A stretch of DNA of 64,000 nucleotides from an uncultured Cohaesibacter sp. (GTDB lineage Bacteria; Pseudomonadota; Alphaproteobacteria; Rhizobiales; Cohaesibacteraceae), in assembly GCF_963676485.1 (NCBI RefSeq), contig NZ_OY781114.1, positions 744,001-808,000 on the forward strand, read 5' to 3'. Below the pieces are notes generated by a model. The model had not been told where the DNA came from and did not search any database. It was given only the letters and a program-made list of their open reading frames with translations. The translations under genes and the position numbers were made by a program. This document shows, in pieces, positions 1 through 8,996 of this stretch. The number at the start of each line of letters is the position of its first letter. The first letter of the stretch is position 1.

Positions 1-359
1 TTGATGCTTTGAGTGACCTGTTCATAACGACGCGTGGTGTGTCGGCATTCATACGATCAGACAATGGCCCAGAGTTCGTTGCCCAGAACGTGCGTGATTG
101 GATCAAGGCTGTTGGAGCAAAGACTGCTTACATTGAGCCGGGATCACCCTGGGAGAACGGTTACTGCGAAAGCTTCAATGCAAGGTTCCGAGACGAGTTC
201 TTAAATGGAGAGATATTCTACAGCCTAAGGGAAGCGCAGATCCTGATCGAAAAATGGAGGCAGCACTACAACCTCAAACGGCCACACAGTGCATTGGGCT
301 ACCGCCCGCCAGCGCCCGAAACCATCATTCCCATGGAAACAAGGCCCGCGATGCACTAA
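1..359 (+). pseudogene. IS3-family transposase OrfB, C-terminal part (cut by window start)
   Basis: An open frame from position 9 encodes the end of an IS3-family integrase-core (DDE) transposase. The RSDNGPEF motif carries the second catalytic aspartate and ENGYCESFNAR the catalytic glutamate. The chain ends with HYNLKRPHSALGYRPP, the usual tail of this family. The first catalytic aspartate and OrfA would lie left of the window, so it cannot be said whether the element is intact. The stop is at 357-359. A second, broken IS3 OrfA follows about 100 bases later. Confidence 0.85.
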
Positions 360-455
360 CATTCAAACCGGACCACTCAAGTGGGCTGATCAGGACCTGT
401 CACGAAATTGTGCCGCTCCTTTGAAAGCTTATTATGCAACAAAGGAGATTTGGTA

Positions 456-705
456 TATGGGGCGATCCAGAAGCGAAGGGTTTCGACAAGAAGCGGTTCG
501 CATTGCGCTGACCAGAACCTCTCAAGACAGCAGGTTGCATCTGATCTGGGGATTAAGATGTCAACGTTGACTAAGTGTGGGGTACCTCTCACAAGGAGGC
601 AGATGTGGTCTCTAGCGACGAACGACACCTTGCGGCAGAGAATGCACGACTTCAACGTGAGAACCGTATTCTCAAGAAGGAGCGGGATATTCTAAAAAAC
701 CGGGC
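456..705 (+). pseudogene. IS3-family OrfA, frameshifted remnant
   Basis: An ATG at 456, preceded by AAAGGAG, opens MGRSRSEGFRQEAVRIAL, the start of an IS3-type OrfA helix-turn-helix protein. The reading then moves to other frames: LSRQQVASDLGIKMSTL, and further on DERHLAAENARLQRENRILKKERD split around 610-700, the leucine-zipper part. At least two frameshifts break it. No OrfB follows. It is a decayed element and not an extension of the IS3 copy to its left, which is already terminated. Confidence 0.75.
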
Positions 706-1179
706 CGGTCTGCCGGCCGCCTGTGTGCGATAAGAACCAGCTGTGTTACATTCCGTGTGAAGGGTTGTTGCCGATAGCTTATTGGCGGGTCAGGTTAGGC
801 ACTGCGTTAAAAAAATAGCACATGGGCAGATGCGTACTTGAGAGTGGAGGCATCGCCACCAGCGATGATCCCGGTTAGGAAGATGGCGAACTTGTATGGC
901 TCATCCCTTCGCCCAGGACGGAGTAGCTTACATGACCACGTCGACCAAGCCACCCGTCCACGCTGACATTCAGTTATATCCCCCAACATGGCATCAGTAA
1001 ATGCTGATGACAAACCCGTGCGCGCGTTTGGCACATTTACACAAGACTTGCATGCTCTGGCGGATTAGTTCAAGGCTTGTAGCATTACCAGAGTAGTTTT
1101 GGAGTCCACCAGTGTTTACTGGATGCCAACTCTTGAGATCATCGAAGCGCGCGGCTTCGATGTGTTTCTTGTAAATACG

Positions 1180-2214
1180 GGGAGTGTCAGATAGTCTGTG
1201 TATCTGGTTTGGCCATGCGGTTTCAAACTTGATCACGTATTGAAGCGCTCTTGGAACATGATAGCGAATTGGTTCCTTGCCGCAAACCATTCTCTGACAT
1301 TTCTGCCTCCGTTTTGAAAATTGCGAATGGCCAAATAGATCAGCTTGGTCGCAGCCTCCTCGGTCGGGAACGAGCCTAGCGTTTTAATGGTCTTTCGGAT
1401 CACCCTATTCAGGCTCTCGATAGCATTGGTCGTATAGATGATCTTCTGGATGGCCGGATCGAAGGCAAAGAAGGGAATAACCTCCTGCCATGCCGGAGCA
1501 ATGGAGGGATATTTATCCATCCATTTTTCCTCGAAGTGATCTAGTTCCTGCGCGGCCAGATCGGCAGTCGGGGTGCTGTAAATAAGCCTGAGGCCGGCCG
1601 CCACACCCTTGCGATCCTTCCAGGAACAAAAGTTCAGCGAATGACGGACCAGATGCACGATGCAGGTCTGCACAATGGTATCAGGAAAGGCGGCTGTGAT
1701 GGCTTGGGGAAAGCCTCTGAGACCGTCAACCACGGCGATGAGAATGTCCTCGACGCCCTGGTTCTTCAACTCATTCATAACTGAGAGCCAGAATTTGGCA
1801 CCCTCATTGTCGGCAATCCAGAGGCCCAGAACCTCACGAACACCGTCTCGCGTGATGCCAAGGGCCACATAAACGGCCTTGTTCTTGACCATGCGGCTGT
1901 CGCCATCCCGGATCTTGACGCGCAGTGCATCGAAAATCACGATAGGATAGAAACGCTCAAGTCCACGCCCCTGCCATTCCTTCACTTCATCCAGGACAAC
2001 ATCCGTCACCCGACTGATCAGATCAGGGGAAACTTGAAGGCCATAAACATCCTCAAGATGAGGTCGGATGTCGCGAACCGAGAGACCGGCAGCATAAAGG
2101 CCGATCGCAGTCCTTGAGAAGCTCGTCCAGTAATTCCTTTGATATCGTCATAATCCTTGCTCCTTAATCGAAGCATGGACCAAATCTCAAATACACAAAA
2201 GTTCTGACACTCTC
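1180..2214 (-). mobile_element. IS256-family insertion sequence, copy 1 (internally deleted, 1035 bp)
   Basis: The ends GGGAGTGTCAGA (left) and TCTGACACTCTC (right) are imperfect inverted repeats. The element is flanked by the 8-bp target duplication TAAATACG at 1172-1179 and 2215-2222. It is nearly identical to the full 1319-bp copy at 35711-37029 but lacks 284 bp. The deletion joins two AGGCCGAT octamers that lie exactly 284 bp apart in the intact copy (36629 and 36913), so it looks like slippage or recombination between short repeats. Confidence 0.95.
1233..2151 (-). pseudogene. IS256-family transposase, frameshifted by a 284-bp deletion
   Basis: Relative to the intact 400-residue transposase at 35764-36966, this copy keeps the first 16-18 codons and the C-terminal 258 residues. 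That C-terminal part begins at MTDVVLDEVKEW and retains the mutator-type core (VVDGLRGFPQAI, CIVHLVRHS, YTTNAIESLNR). The missing 284 bp is not a multiple of three, so the reading frame is lost. Three amino-acid differences from the other copy are visible in the shared part (L/R, Q/R and T/A), which points to recent common origin. Confidence 0.93.
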
Positions 2215-2469
2215 TAAATACGCACTATGCCAAGAATGTTCCCGGTCGTAAAACCGATGTAAGTGATGCCGCTTGGCTGCGACAACTGCATTCCTACGGT
2301 TTGCTCCGTGCGAGCTTCCGCCCAAAAACTGAGATCGCAACTTTGCGCGCTTATATGCGCCAACGCGAACGCCTGCCGAAGTATGCTGCCACACATGTCC
2401 AGCACATGCAAAAGGCATTGATGGACATGAATTTGCTGCTTCATCATGTCGCATAGGACATTACACCTT

Positions 2470-3591
2470 TTATGTAGCGTGATCTCTCACCGAGTAGAAT
2501 ATCAATACACCGATAGCCCAAACCAACATTGAAACAATGAATGTTACAAAAATATTCATGAACCTCTTTGGATAGAGAGCCACCTCAGGAACAGAAGGCT
2601 TTACAAATGTAATCAAGTAGCGCTGCCTTCTGTTGGCATCCTGCCGAGCTGACTCGACAGCAACCATTGCACTAGTAACAGCTTTTTCAGCAAACTCTTG
2701 ATCCATTAATAGGTCTCTATAGGTCTGAATTAACTGAGAAATAGACTGATCATCAGCACCTTCAACTTCGCTGATTTTTGAACGCTCTTGCGAAATCTGA
2801 CTCTTCATTGAAGCTATTCTGGCTTTTAACATCTGCAGAGAAGGAGCGCTTTCATCAAGATATTGGCTTTTCGCCCTAAACTCTGATTCAGCTTTAGCAA
2901 TTTCCTGCTCTAAGCCCGACTGAGTTTCGATCTGCGATTCTGCGGTTTTCGAGGGATCTATAATCTTTTCCCGGTCTCGAAAATCTCTCACTTTCCGACG
3001 CATTTCTTTTAACTCAATCTGTTTCATCCTTAACTCGGAGTTTGCAAGTCTCAATGTATCCTCACGCTCTTGCTCAGATAAATTATTCACCAATTTTTCG
3101 CTCAGACTCAGAGCTCTTTGAGCAATTAAATTCGCATCTTCTGGCGTAAAGGCTTTGACTTCCATTACAATAATCTGTGAAGTGGTATCATAGCTAATTG
3201 AGATCATCGTTTTCCAATAGCGCACCACCTCTTCCATTGGAGCATCAGGATTAAGGGCTGCAAAAAAATCTGCCTTGCCGCTTCCATAGATTTCACTTAG
3301 CTTTATCTGGGATTGAAGTGTTTCTAACATTGGTCGACTAACTAAATAGTCCATGAGGATGTAGGAGTCTGTTGTAGTAGAGCCTCCACCAGAGTTTCCT
3401 GCAACCAAACCTAGAATATCACTTGAACCAATACCGGAAGAACCTCTTACCGAAAAGCGGGTCTCAACAGAGAACTGATCTGCAGCAATAAATAGATAGT
3501 ATATAGAAACAACAAGCGTTGGAATCAATATAATAAGCAGAGCGGACAACTTGGTAAAAAATCTTCGCTTTTTTTGAGGTCTCATTATCAT
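2470..3591 (-). CDS. kpsE: Capsule polysaccharide export inner-membrane protein, KpsE/BexC/CtrB type
   Basis: About 373 residues. There is one transmembrane helix near residues 15-35, a large periplasmic part with long charged coiled-coil stretches (about 175-300), and a second transmembrane helix near the C-terminus. This is the layout of the polysaccharide co-polymerase that links the KpsMT ABC transporter to the outer-membrane channel. It lies downstream of kpsM and kpsT on the same strand. The longest frame begins with TTG at 3606; the ATG at 3591 is more likely, with another at 3585. The locus is AT-rich compared with the housekeeping genes. No KpsD/BexD-type outer-membrane gene is seen in the window. 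Confidence 0.88.
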   Translation of the reverse strand: MIMRPQKKRRFFTKLSALLIILIPTLVVSIYYLFIAADQFSVETRFSVRGSSGIGSSDILGLVAGNSGGGSTTTDSYILMDYLVSRPMLETLQSQIKLSEIYGSGKADFFAALNPDAPMEEVVRYWKTMISISYDTTSQIIVMEVKAFTPEDANLIAQRALSLSEKLVNNLSEQEREDTLRLANSELRMKQIELKEMRRKVRDFRDREKIIDPSKTAESQIETQSGLEQEIAKAESEFRAKSQYLDESAPSLQMLKARIASMKSQISQERSKISEVEGADDQSISQLIQTYRDLLMDQEFAEKAVTSAMVAVESARQDANRRQRYLITFVKPSVPEVALYPKRFMNIFVTFIVSMLVWAIGVLIFYSVRDHAT

Positions 3592-3671
3592 TAATTTCCG
3601 TGTCAAGTAATCTCACTATACTGGATTTCGAATGTATTAGAAACAGACCTTTGCAAGGATCCCTTTTAAAA

Positions 3672-4328
3672 CTATCGATTCATATAATTTTCATGATCTT
3701 CAATTGCCTCATCCAGATCTTCAAATACACGAACCTCACCATTTCTCATTACGACCCCAATGTCGCAATAGTCTTTCAAAGTAGAGTTGGAATGCGATAC
3801 CATAATAATTTTTGCAGTTTCCAGTTTCTCTAAAAAGGCCTTCTTTGACTTCGCCTTAAACCGCGAATCTCCCACTGCGGTAATTTCATCAACTAAATAG
3901 CATTCGAAGTCGATAGCAAGAGATACACCAAAAGACAATCTCGCTTTCATCCCAGAAGAATATGTTCGAACGGGAGCATAATAATGCTTCCCTAGTTCGG
4001 CGAAATCCTCGACATAGTCAATTACCTTTTCAGTATCCTTTCCGTATATACGAGCTACAAAACGCGTATTTTCAATTCCAGTCAGAGATCCGTTAAAGCT
4101 GCCAGCAAACCCCAAAGGAAATGAGACTTGCAAATTACTCCTTATGTGGCCGGTATCCGGTAATTCTGCACCTGAGATCATTCTTAATATGGTAGACTTA
4201 CCAGCACCATTCTCACCTATCAGTCCTATATTACGAGGAGGAAAGGTAAAATTAAGATCCTCTAATATCGTTTTGTATCCTCCCCCAGGTAATTTATACT
4301 TTTTTGATACACCGTCAAAAACTATCAT
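3672..4328 (-). CDS. kpsT: Capsule polysaccharide ABC transporter ATP-binding protein, KpsT/CtrD type
   Basis: 218 residues, the usual short length of KpsT/BexA ATPases. Walker A is GENGAGKST, the signature is YSSGMKARLSFG and Walker B is YLVDEITAVGD, followed by a switch histidine in MVSHSNSTL. It would power export of lipid-linked capsule polymer through the KpsM permease. The start ATG lies one base beyond the kpsM stop, so the two are translationally coupled. The protein lacks the C-terminal carbohydrate-binding domain of Wzt, which supports a group 2 capsule rather than an O-antigen transporter. Confidence 0.93.
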   Translation of the reverse strand: MIVFDGVSKKYKLPGGGYKTILEDLNFTFPPRNIGLIGENGAGKSTILRMISGAELPDTGHIRSNLQVSFPLGFAGSFNGSLTGIENTRFVARIYGKDTEKVIDYVEDFAELGKHYYAPVRTYSSGMKARLSFGVSLAIDFECYLVDEITAVGDSRFKAKSKKAFLEKLETAKIIMVSHSNSTLKDYCDIGVVMRNGEVRVFEDLDEAIEDHENYMNR

Positions 4329-4329
4329 A

Positions 4330-5094
4330 CTATCTCAACCTTATAGCACGCTCGGATGCAAGACCAATGAACACTAGAATCAAACCCAATCCGTACAAAT
4401 ACAGTATATCTACATAGCTATCCCGATAATTTTGGAAATAGCCCAATCTAATATATTCAACACCATGAATAATTGGATTCCAAACCAAGAATTTTCGAAA
4501 AACATCGGGCAAGCTCTCTAAAGAGTAAAAAATACCAGACAACCATAGCAACGGCGTTGAAAGTAACCGAAAAGTATTCATCCATGATGAAATTTTTTCC
4601 GATATAACTGCATTAATCACCCCTATTCCAAACCCAAATATACATAAGCCTCCAAGGCCTACTCCCATTTTAAGAATATTATAAGGCAAAGGAGCTCCAG
4701 TGAAGATAACCATACCAAAAAGAATTACCGACAAGATAATCAAGAACGTAACAATCTCTAGTATAGCCCTAGCAATAACTGTGTCTATTTCTTTAACGAT
4801 TGGGAAATTCAACAAGGCTTTGTTGGCGTCTATAGCACTTCCACACTTAATAGCGACAGAAGAATACATCCGAAAGGGCACGACACCCAAAGAGACGAAC
4901 AATCCTACATTATCTCCATATGGGGGAGTGCTTCCTCTAAGGCTAAATAGAGCAGAAATTACTACGATCCAAGCAATCGGATTTACAAAAGCCCAAAGGT
5001 AGCCCAATTGCGATCTACCAAAACGCACCCTGGTCTCTCTTAGTACTAAGGCTCCGACAACCCTAGCCTGAACCCTAAGAGCATCCCTTAGCAT
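4330..5094 (-). CDS. kpsM: Capsule polysaccharide ABC transporter permease, KpsM/CtrC type (ABC-2)
   Basis: 254 residues with about six hydrophobic segments. The N-terminal RETRVRFGRSQLGYLWAFVNP stretch is typical of ABC-2 polysaccharide permeases. It forms the membrane channel with KpsT. First gene of a kpsM-kpsT-kpsE operon on the minus strand; the promoter must lie in 5095-5400. Biosynthetic genes of the presumed capsule are not beside it but about 32 kb to the right. Confidence 0.92.
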   Translation of the reverse strand: MLRDALRVQARVVGALVLRETRVRFGRSQLGYLWAFVNPIAWIVVISALFSLRGSTPPYGDNVGLFVSLGVVPFRMYSSVAIKCGSAIDANKALLNFPIVKEIDTVIARAILEIVTFLIILSVILFGMVIFTGAPLPYNILKMGVGLGGLCIFGFGIGVINAVISEKISSWMNTFRLLSTPLLWLSGIFYSLESLPDVFRKFLVWNPIIHGVEYIRLGYFQNYRDSYVDILYLYGLGLILVFIGLASERAIRLR

Positions 5095-5400
5095 GAGAAA
5101 TTCTCCACCCTACCTGCATAATAGCTGATACCTAAGATAAAAACGGAAATTTTTGCAGCCTAAGGGCTGTTCGTAACGTTTAATAAATGATCCAATATCA
5201 TTAAACGAGCATCCTATAAACACCTAGCTTGCTTTAGAAGAGATATCCAGCAAATATATCCGTCCTATCTTTCTCTCTCTTGAGGGCCTTATATGGCGAT
5301 TGGATGAAATTGTGAATATGCCATGACGAGGGGATTACCTGAGCCAACCGGCTGGTTCAGCTAGCTACGCCGAACATAAGAAGTCTATAGACTTGCTTTA
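5095..5400. other. Non-coding gap upstream of kpsM
   Basis: About 300 AT-rich bases between kpsM and the orphan ORF. It should hold the kpsMTE promoter. No clear -35/-10 pair, repeat or JUMPstart-like element was recognised by eye. Confidence 0.5.
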
Positions 5401-5862
5401 GTGATCGCATCACTTAGAGCTTTTGAACACGAATTGCAAACTTTTCGTTCGGTTGACTTTCTGGAGAGTGCTCACCTCGGGGCTGCGATAAATAAATTCA
5501 GAAGTGAATTAGCCGATGGAAAATCCATAGAAATTTTGCGCCTAGAACAAGCTATGAATTTGCTCGGCGTTAAGCAGCCGGATCAGGTTAAAAAAGAAAA
5601 ATTAGCTCTTCACATCGAAAATATCTTGGATAAAACACTTGGCAAACACAAATGGAAAGGTGCGCGAGCTCTTAGTTTAGTTGAGGCTGAGAGATGCCTT
5701 TTTGAGCTACAGACTGAGATTGCTGCGTATACCGAACAAGACGTCTCACATTTCGATCTATCGGGATTAGAAATGAGCCAATTTTCCGAAATTCCGTCGA
5801 TCCACCAAACATGGATATACCAGGATTGGCAAGCCGCCAATTGGGGATGCAATGTCCGTTGA
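5401..5862 (+). CDS. Hypothetical protein, 153 aa
   Basis: An open frame with a GTG start at 5401; an in-frame stop lies at 5377-5379, so it cannot extend far upstream. The product is soluble and helical, with no transmembrane segment, signal peptide or recognised motif. It ends with a tryptophan-rich stretch, WIYQDWQAANW. No convincing ribosome-binding site is seen. AT content and position suggest it belongs to the adjacent capsule region, perhaps as a fragment of a larger gene. A 36-codon frame (5852-5959) starts within its last codons and may be a continuation after a frameshift. No function can be given. Confidence 0.45.
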   Translation: MIASLRAFEHELQTFRSVDFLESAHLGAAINKFRSELADGKSIEILRLEQAMNLLGVKQPDQVKKEKLALHIENILDKTLGKHKWKGARALSLVEAERCLFELQTEIAAYTEQDVSHFDLSGLEMSQFSEIPSIHQTWIYQDWQAANWGCNVR

Positions 5863-6346
5863 AGTAAAATCTTCATTTCGTAAATTTGAAGTAGTGGGAT
5901 TCGGAGAGTTTGAAGATTTATGGGTTAACGCAAAGCCAAGGAGGATGACGCATCAATAAAAAAGCGATGGAGACAACGCTTCATAAGGCTAGATCTCTTT
6001 CGGAAAATGTAACTCAAAAATAGAAGTTCCAAAGTCTTTTAGCGGGCACCTTTCTTTCTGTTCTTTGCTTTTAGAATAGCAAATATCTTGAGTTTTTGCA
6101 CGGTATGAATTTGCGGGCAATGTCTCCTGCTCCCCATGCAAATATAGTCGCCTTTTGGACGGAAAAGGAGAGGCAGATCAAGCCATCAGACTATGCCGAA
6201 AAAATGCTACTAAAGCGCGGGACTAAAGGCTTATTGACAACCAGCTTGTGCAGAGAGAAATGGCGCGCCACAGCAGGCTGAGATTAAAACCAAAACCGAG
6301 AGGGAAAAGAAGGGCTCTTCTAACGCATTGAGATTGTTTAGGAAAA
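5863..6346. other. Intergenic region with a 36-codon frame
   Basis: An ATG at 5852 overlapping the previous ORF opens a 36-codon frame ending at 5959, with no detectable homology. A 61-codon frame at 6096-6281 has no clear start signal and looks like chance. This stretch marks the change from the AT-rich capsule DNA to the conserved housekeeping block. Confidence 0.4.
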
Positions 6347-6422
6347 TGGTGCCCGGAGGCGGATTCGAACCACCGACACGCGGATTTTCAATCCGCTGCT
6401 CTACCAACTGAGCTATCCGGGC
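6347..6422 (-). tRNA. tRNA-Phe (GAA)
   Basis: The reverse strand gives a 76-nt cloverleaf ending in CCA. The acceptor stem is GCCCGGA paired with TCCGGGC. The D-arm is AGCTCAGTTGGTAGAGC, the anticodon loop TTGAAAA gives GAA, and the T-arm contains GGTTCGAATCC. CCA is encoded. It lies downstream of yacG on the same strand. Confidence 0.97.
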
Positions 6423-6643
6423 ATCTGCAATATCAATCTGCTTTAAAAAGCCAACCGACACAAACTTTTGCTTGGGTTATCAGAGCAACCCTGCAATTTG
6501 TTTCGGCGTTATAGAAGGTTCATATAGCCCTGTCCAGTGCGCTTTTGATGTTTTCTACAGGGCTTCGCATTTTTTTTCATCTGGTGAGGAAAAGTTTCGA
6601 AAATGCACCTGAAATCCCGCAAGGAAATAGGCGTTGGCCTTTA

Positions 6644-6663
6644 AAGGAGATGACTATCTCCTT
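6644..6663 (-). terminator. Hairpin downstream of yacG
   Basis: A perfect 8-bp inverted repeat, AAGGAGAT / ATCTCCTT with a GACT loop, lies 36 bases past the yacG stop. Only a short T-run follows on the minus strand, and CTTGTTTTG follows on the plus strand, so it is a weak or partly bidirectional terminator candidate. Confidence 0.45.
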
Positions 6664-6698
6664 GTTTTGTCGCTCAAAACGGAAAAGAGGAAAGATCT

Positions 6699-6929
6699 TT
6701 AGTCCTCTAGATCGAAATCGCTCTCGTCGGGATCATCCTCTTCGCTTGCCGGAATAGCATAGACACCACTCAGCCAGCGGCTGAGATCGACCTGCCTGCA
6801 CCGATCCGAGCAGAAGGGATAGTTTTCTTTTGTTGAAGGCTTGGAGCAGATCGGACAAGGACGAGACCGACGCAAACCGGTCACCTTGCCGCCCGCAGCC
6901 GCTTTTTCGTCTTCCGATTTCTTTATCAT
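6699..6929 (-). CDS. yacG: DNA gyrase inhibitor / zinc-ribbon protein YacG
   Basis: 76 residues. Cysteines 25, 28, 40 and 44 (CPIC, then CSDRC) form the YacG zinc site, followed by the conserved VDLSRWLSG stretch and an acidic tail (EEDDPDESDFDLED). In E. coli YacG binds GyrB and inhibits gyrase. The gene is the last of the hisD-UPF0262-phosphatase-infA-maf-yacG block, starting 56 bases after the maf stop. Its length is normal for the family. Confidence 0.95.
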   Translation of the reverse strand: MIKKSEDEKAAAGGKVTGLRRSRPCPICSKPSTKENYPFCSDRCRQVDLSRWLSGVYAIPASEEDDPDESDFDLED

Positions 6930-6985
6930 GCTTGCTTAATCCTCGAAACGCATTCGGATCTGCGCCACCTGCGGGCAGGCCAGCT

Positions 6986-7627
6986 TCACTCAACACCACC
7001 CAACCATTTAAGCCTCAGAGGATAGCCCTCCCCGATCAGCAGATTCGCTGTCTCGTGCAACGGCAAGCCCACAACCGAGCTGTAGGACCCGACAAGATTG
7101 ACCACGAAGGTTCCGGCAATGCCCTGAATGGCATAACCACCAGCCTTGCCGCGCCATTCGCCCGAAGCGATATAGGGGTCAATATCATGGTTGAGACGTT
7201 TGAACCGCACCTTGGTGGTCACCACCTTGGTGCGCGTCTTTCCCTTTGGGGTAATGAGGGTGATGCCGGAGAAGACCTTGTGTGTCCGCCCAGAAAGCAG
7301 GGTGAGACATTGGGAAGCCTCTTCTGCCAGTTCGGCCTTGGGCAGAATGCGGCGCCCCACGGCAACCACGGTGTCGGCGGCGAGGATGTAGCATCCCGCC
7401 AGATCCGGATCATCTTTGCAGGCCTTGCAGACGGTCTCTGCCTTTGCTTCTGCGAGGCGTTTGGCCAGCGCCCGGGGCTGTTCGTTCTTTTGCGGTGTTT
7501 CGTCCAGATCAGCCGGTTTGAGGGCGTAGGGCTCGATGCCGATCTGCTGCAACAATTGTAAGCGGCGCGGTGAGGCCGACGCCAGAACAAGGCGATGAGA
7601 ATCAGTCATAACGCTATCAATATTCAT
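6986..7627 (-). CDS. maf: Maf-family nucleotide pyrophosphatase
   Basis: About 213 residues from the ATG at 7627; another ATG at 7609 gives [16 protein letters not shown], which begins almost at the conserved core. Family motifs are SASPRR, the DLDETP stretch and [10 protein letters not shown] with the catalytic aspartate. Maf proteins hydrolyse non-canonical or modified nucleoside triphosphates to monophosphates and influence septation. The open frame extends upstream to 7726, but that part is cysteine-rich and unlike the family. It sits between infA and yacG as in other Hyphomicrobiales. Confidence 0.92.
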   Translation of the reverse strand: MNIDSVMTDSHRLVLASASPRRLQLLQQIGIEPYALKPADLDETPQKNEQPRALAKRLAEAKAETVCKACKDDPDLAGCYILAADTVVAVGRRILPKAELAEEASQCLTLLSGRTHKVFSGITLITPKGKTRTKVVTTKVRFKRLNHDIDPYIASGEWRGKAGGYAIQGIAGTFVVNLVGSYSSVVGLPLHETANLLIGEGYPLRLKWLGGVE

Positions 7628-7853
7628 ATGGCTTGAGCGCAGCGGGCATAGTGTCCCCTTTACGCACAGGCATTTACACAATGACAAACGGGCCTGATCC
7701 GAAGATCTGGCCTGGACGCAAGGCAAAGGCCCTTTGCGCCTGTTTCACCGCCTTCAAAACATCCTTTGCCGGTCGCCCCCCAATCGGCGGGGTGCTGTCC
7801 GGGGTATAAGGAAAAGGGCGCGTAGTGGATCGTCTCCGCCTTGCGCGCATCTC

Positions 7854-8072
7854 TTATTTGAAGCGATAGGTAATCCGACCTTTGGTCAGGTCATATGGGG
7901 TCATTTCAACCTGAACCTTGTCTCCAGCCAGCACACGAATGCGGTTCTTGCGCATGCGTCCTGCTGTATGAGCCACGATTTCATGGTCATTTTCCAGTTT
8001 CACGCGGAAGGTGGCGTTTGGCAGCAGTTCGGTTACAACACCCGGAAATTCCAATACTTCTTCTTTCGCCAT
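7854..8072 (-). CDS. infA: Translation initiation factor IF-1
   Basis: 72 residues, the exact family length. It is a single S1/OB-fold domain beginning [13 protein letters not shown], with [28 protein letters not shown] and ending GRITYRFK. It binds the 30S A site during initiation. It has its own 458-base upstream region, so it is probably transcribed separately from the phosphatase gene before it. Confidence 0.98.
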   Translation of the reverse strand: MAKEEVLEFPGVVTELLPNATFRVKLENDHEIVAHTAGRMRKNRIRVLAGDKVQVEMTPYDLTKGRITYRFK

Positions 8073-8530
8073 AAGCGTATTTAAATCCTTTTTAGGTTGC
8101 TATTCTGATTGAAAGACCACACGCAACAACAACGCATAATCCTCATCTTCGTTTCATCTTGGCCCGATTTGGCCACCGTTGGTGCAATCACCTTGTGGCA
8201 TCTGGCAAGAAGAGCGGAACGGTAAGACCGCCAACACGCCAGCGCCTTGCGCCCGAATTGGCTACAATCCCCATCCATCCCACAGATTTGCTTGATAATT
8301 GACAGTAGCATGAATCCGCTTGCGACGGCGCAAGAATTCGACCCGATGCGTTCCGTTCTTATCAATGAGATTGCGCGCAATCTAGTCCAAAGCGGATATG
8401 AGTGCAATCGCTTCACGCATTTTTCACGTATTCTACCGACAAAGCGGCGGAAAGCCTCATCTGTTCTTCATCAGACCTTCGTGAATTCTTTCCCCCTCAA
8501 GGCAATACAGGTGCCCCCAGCCTCATATTA
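8073..8530. other. Long leader region upstream of infA
   Basis: 458 bases without a supported gene. The minus-strand 111-codon frame (8081-8416) is compositionally unconvincing. The stretch should contain the infA promoter and 5' leader. A short inverted pair, TTGCGCGCAA, lies near 8370-8380. Confidence 0.45.
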
Positions 8531-8995
8531 TCACGCCTTTATATCGGAAATCCACTCGAAGCGATCCTTGAGCTTGACGATCAGGCCATCACGCACCGCA
8601 CGATAGGAATCCATGATCTGTTCGCGCGAGCCGGTTACCAGAGCGGGATCCATCGTTGGCCAATATTCCGTTTCCACCGCATGCCCACGGCTCCATTCCA
8701 GCGCCCTGTGATGGGCTTCAGGTGCCAGAGAGACGATCAGGTCAAAATAGCTGTCTTCCAGATCATCAAAACAGCTTGGTTCATGCTCGGATATGTCCAG
8801 TCCGATTTCTTCCATGACAGCCGCTGCGAACGGGTCCGGCTTGCCGCAGCGCACCCCGACCGACTGCACATAGAAGGTGCCGGGAAAAAGATGTTTGGCA
8901 AGAGCTGCCGCCATGGGCGAGCGAATGGCATTCATGCCGCATGCAAACAATATGGAGTCGGGGCGAAGATCGGGCCCCATGAGACCAAGAACCAT
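8531..8995 (-). CDS. Low-molecular-weight protein-tyrosine phosphatase / ArsC-like protein
   Basis: 154 residues. The P-loop CGMNAIR (C19-X5-R25) gives the nucleophilic cysteine and phosphate-binding arginine. D116 in the TMDPALV stretch fits the general acid of the DP loop. It belongs to the low-molecular-weight phosphatase fold shared with thioredoxin-type arsenate reductases, but the further cysteines of ArsC are not evident, so phosphatase is the safer call. The start codon is one base after the UPF0262 stop, indicating coupling. Confidence 0.88.
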   Translation of the reverse strand: MVLGLMGPDLRPDSILFACGMNAIRSPMAAALAKHLFPGTFYVQSVGVRCGKPDPFAAAVMEEIGLDISEHEPSCFDDLEDSYFDLIVSLAPEAHHRALEWSRGHAVETEYWPTMDPALVTGSREQIMDSYRAVRDGLIVKLKDRFEWISDIKA

Positions 8996-8996
8996 G

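Larger units (their letters stand above)
988..2466 (+). pseudogene. IS110-family transposase remnant interrupted by an IS256-family element
   Basis: Two pieces of one IS110-type transposase are visible. The left piece (988-1179) reads AFGTFTQDLHALAD, a stop at 1066 where tryptophan is expected, then VVLESTSVYWMPTLEIIEARGF. The right piece (from 2214) continues in the same frame with YAKNVPGRKTDVSDAAWLRQ and on to HMQKALMDMNLLLHHV, then a stop at about 2453. The inserted IS256-family copy has left an 8-bp duplication, TAAATACG, on both sides. The RuvC-like N-terminus and the serine-containing C-terminal domain are missing, so the gene was dead or dying independently of the insertion. Confidence 0.85.

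Noticed and set aside
6096-6281. 61-codon frame before tRNA-Phe
   Set aside because: No ribosome-binding site, no family and no conservation evidence.
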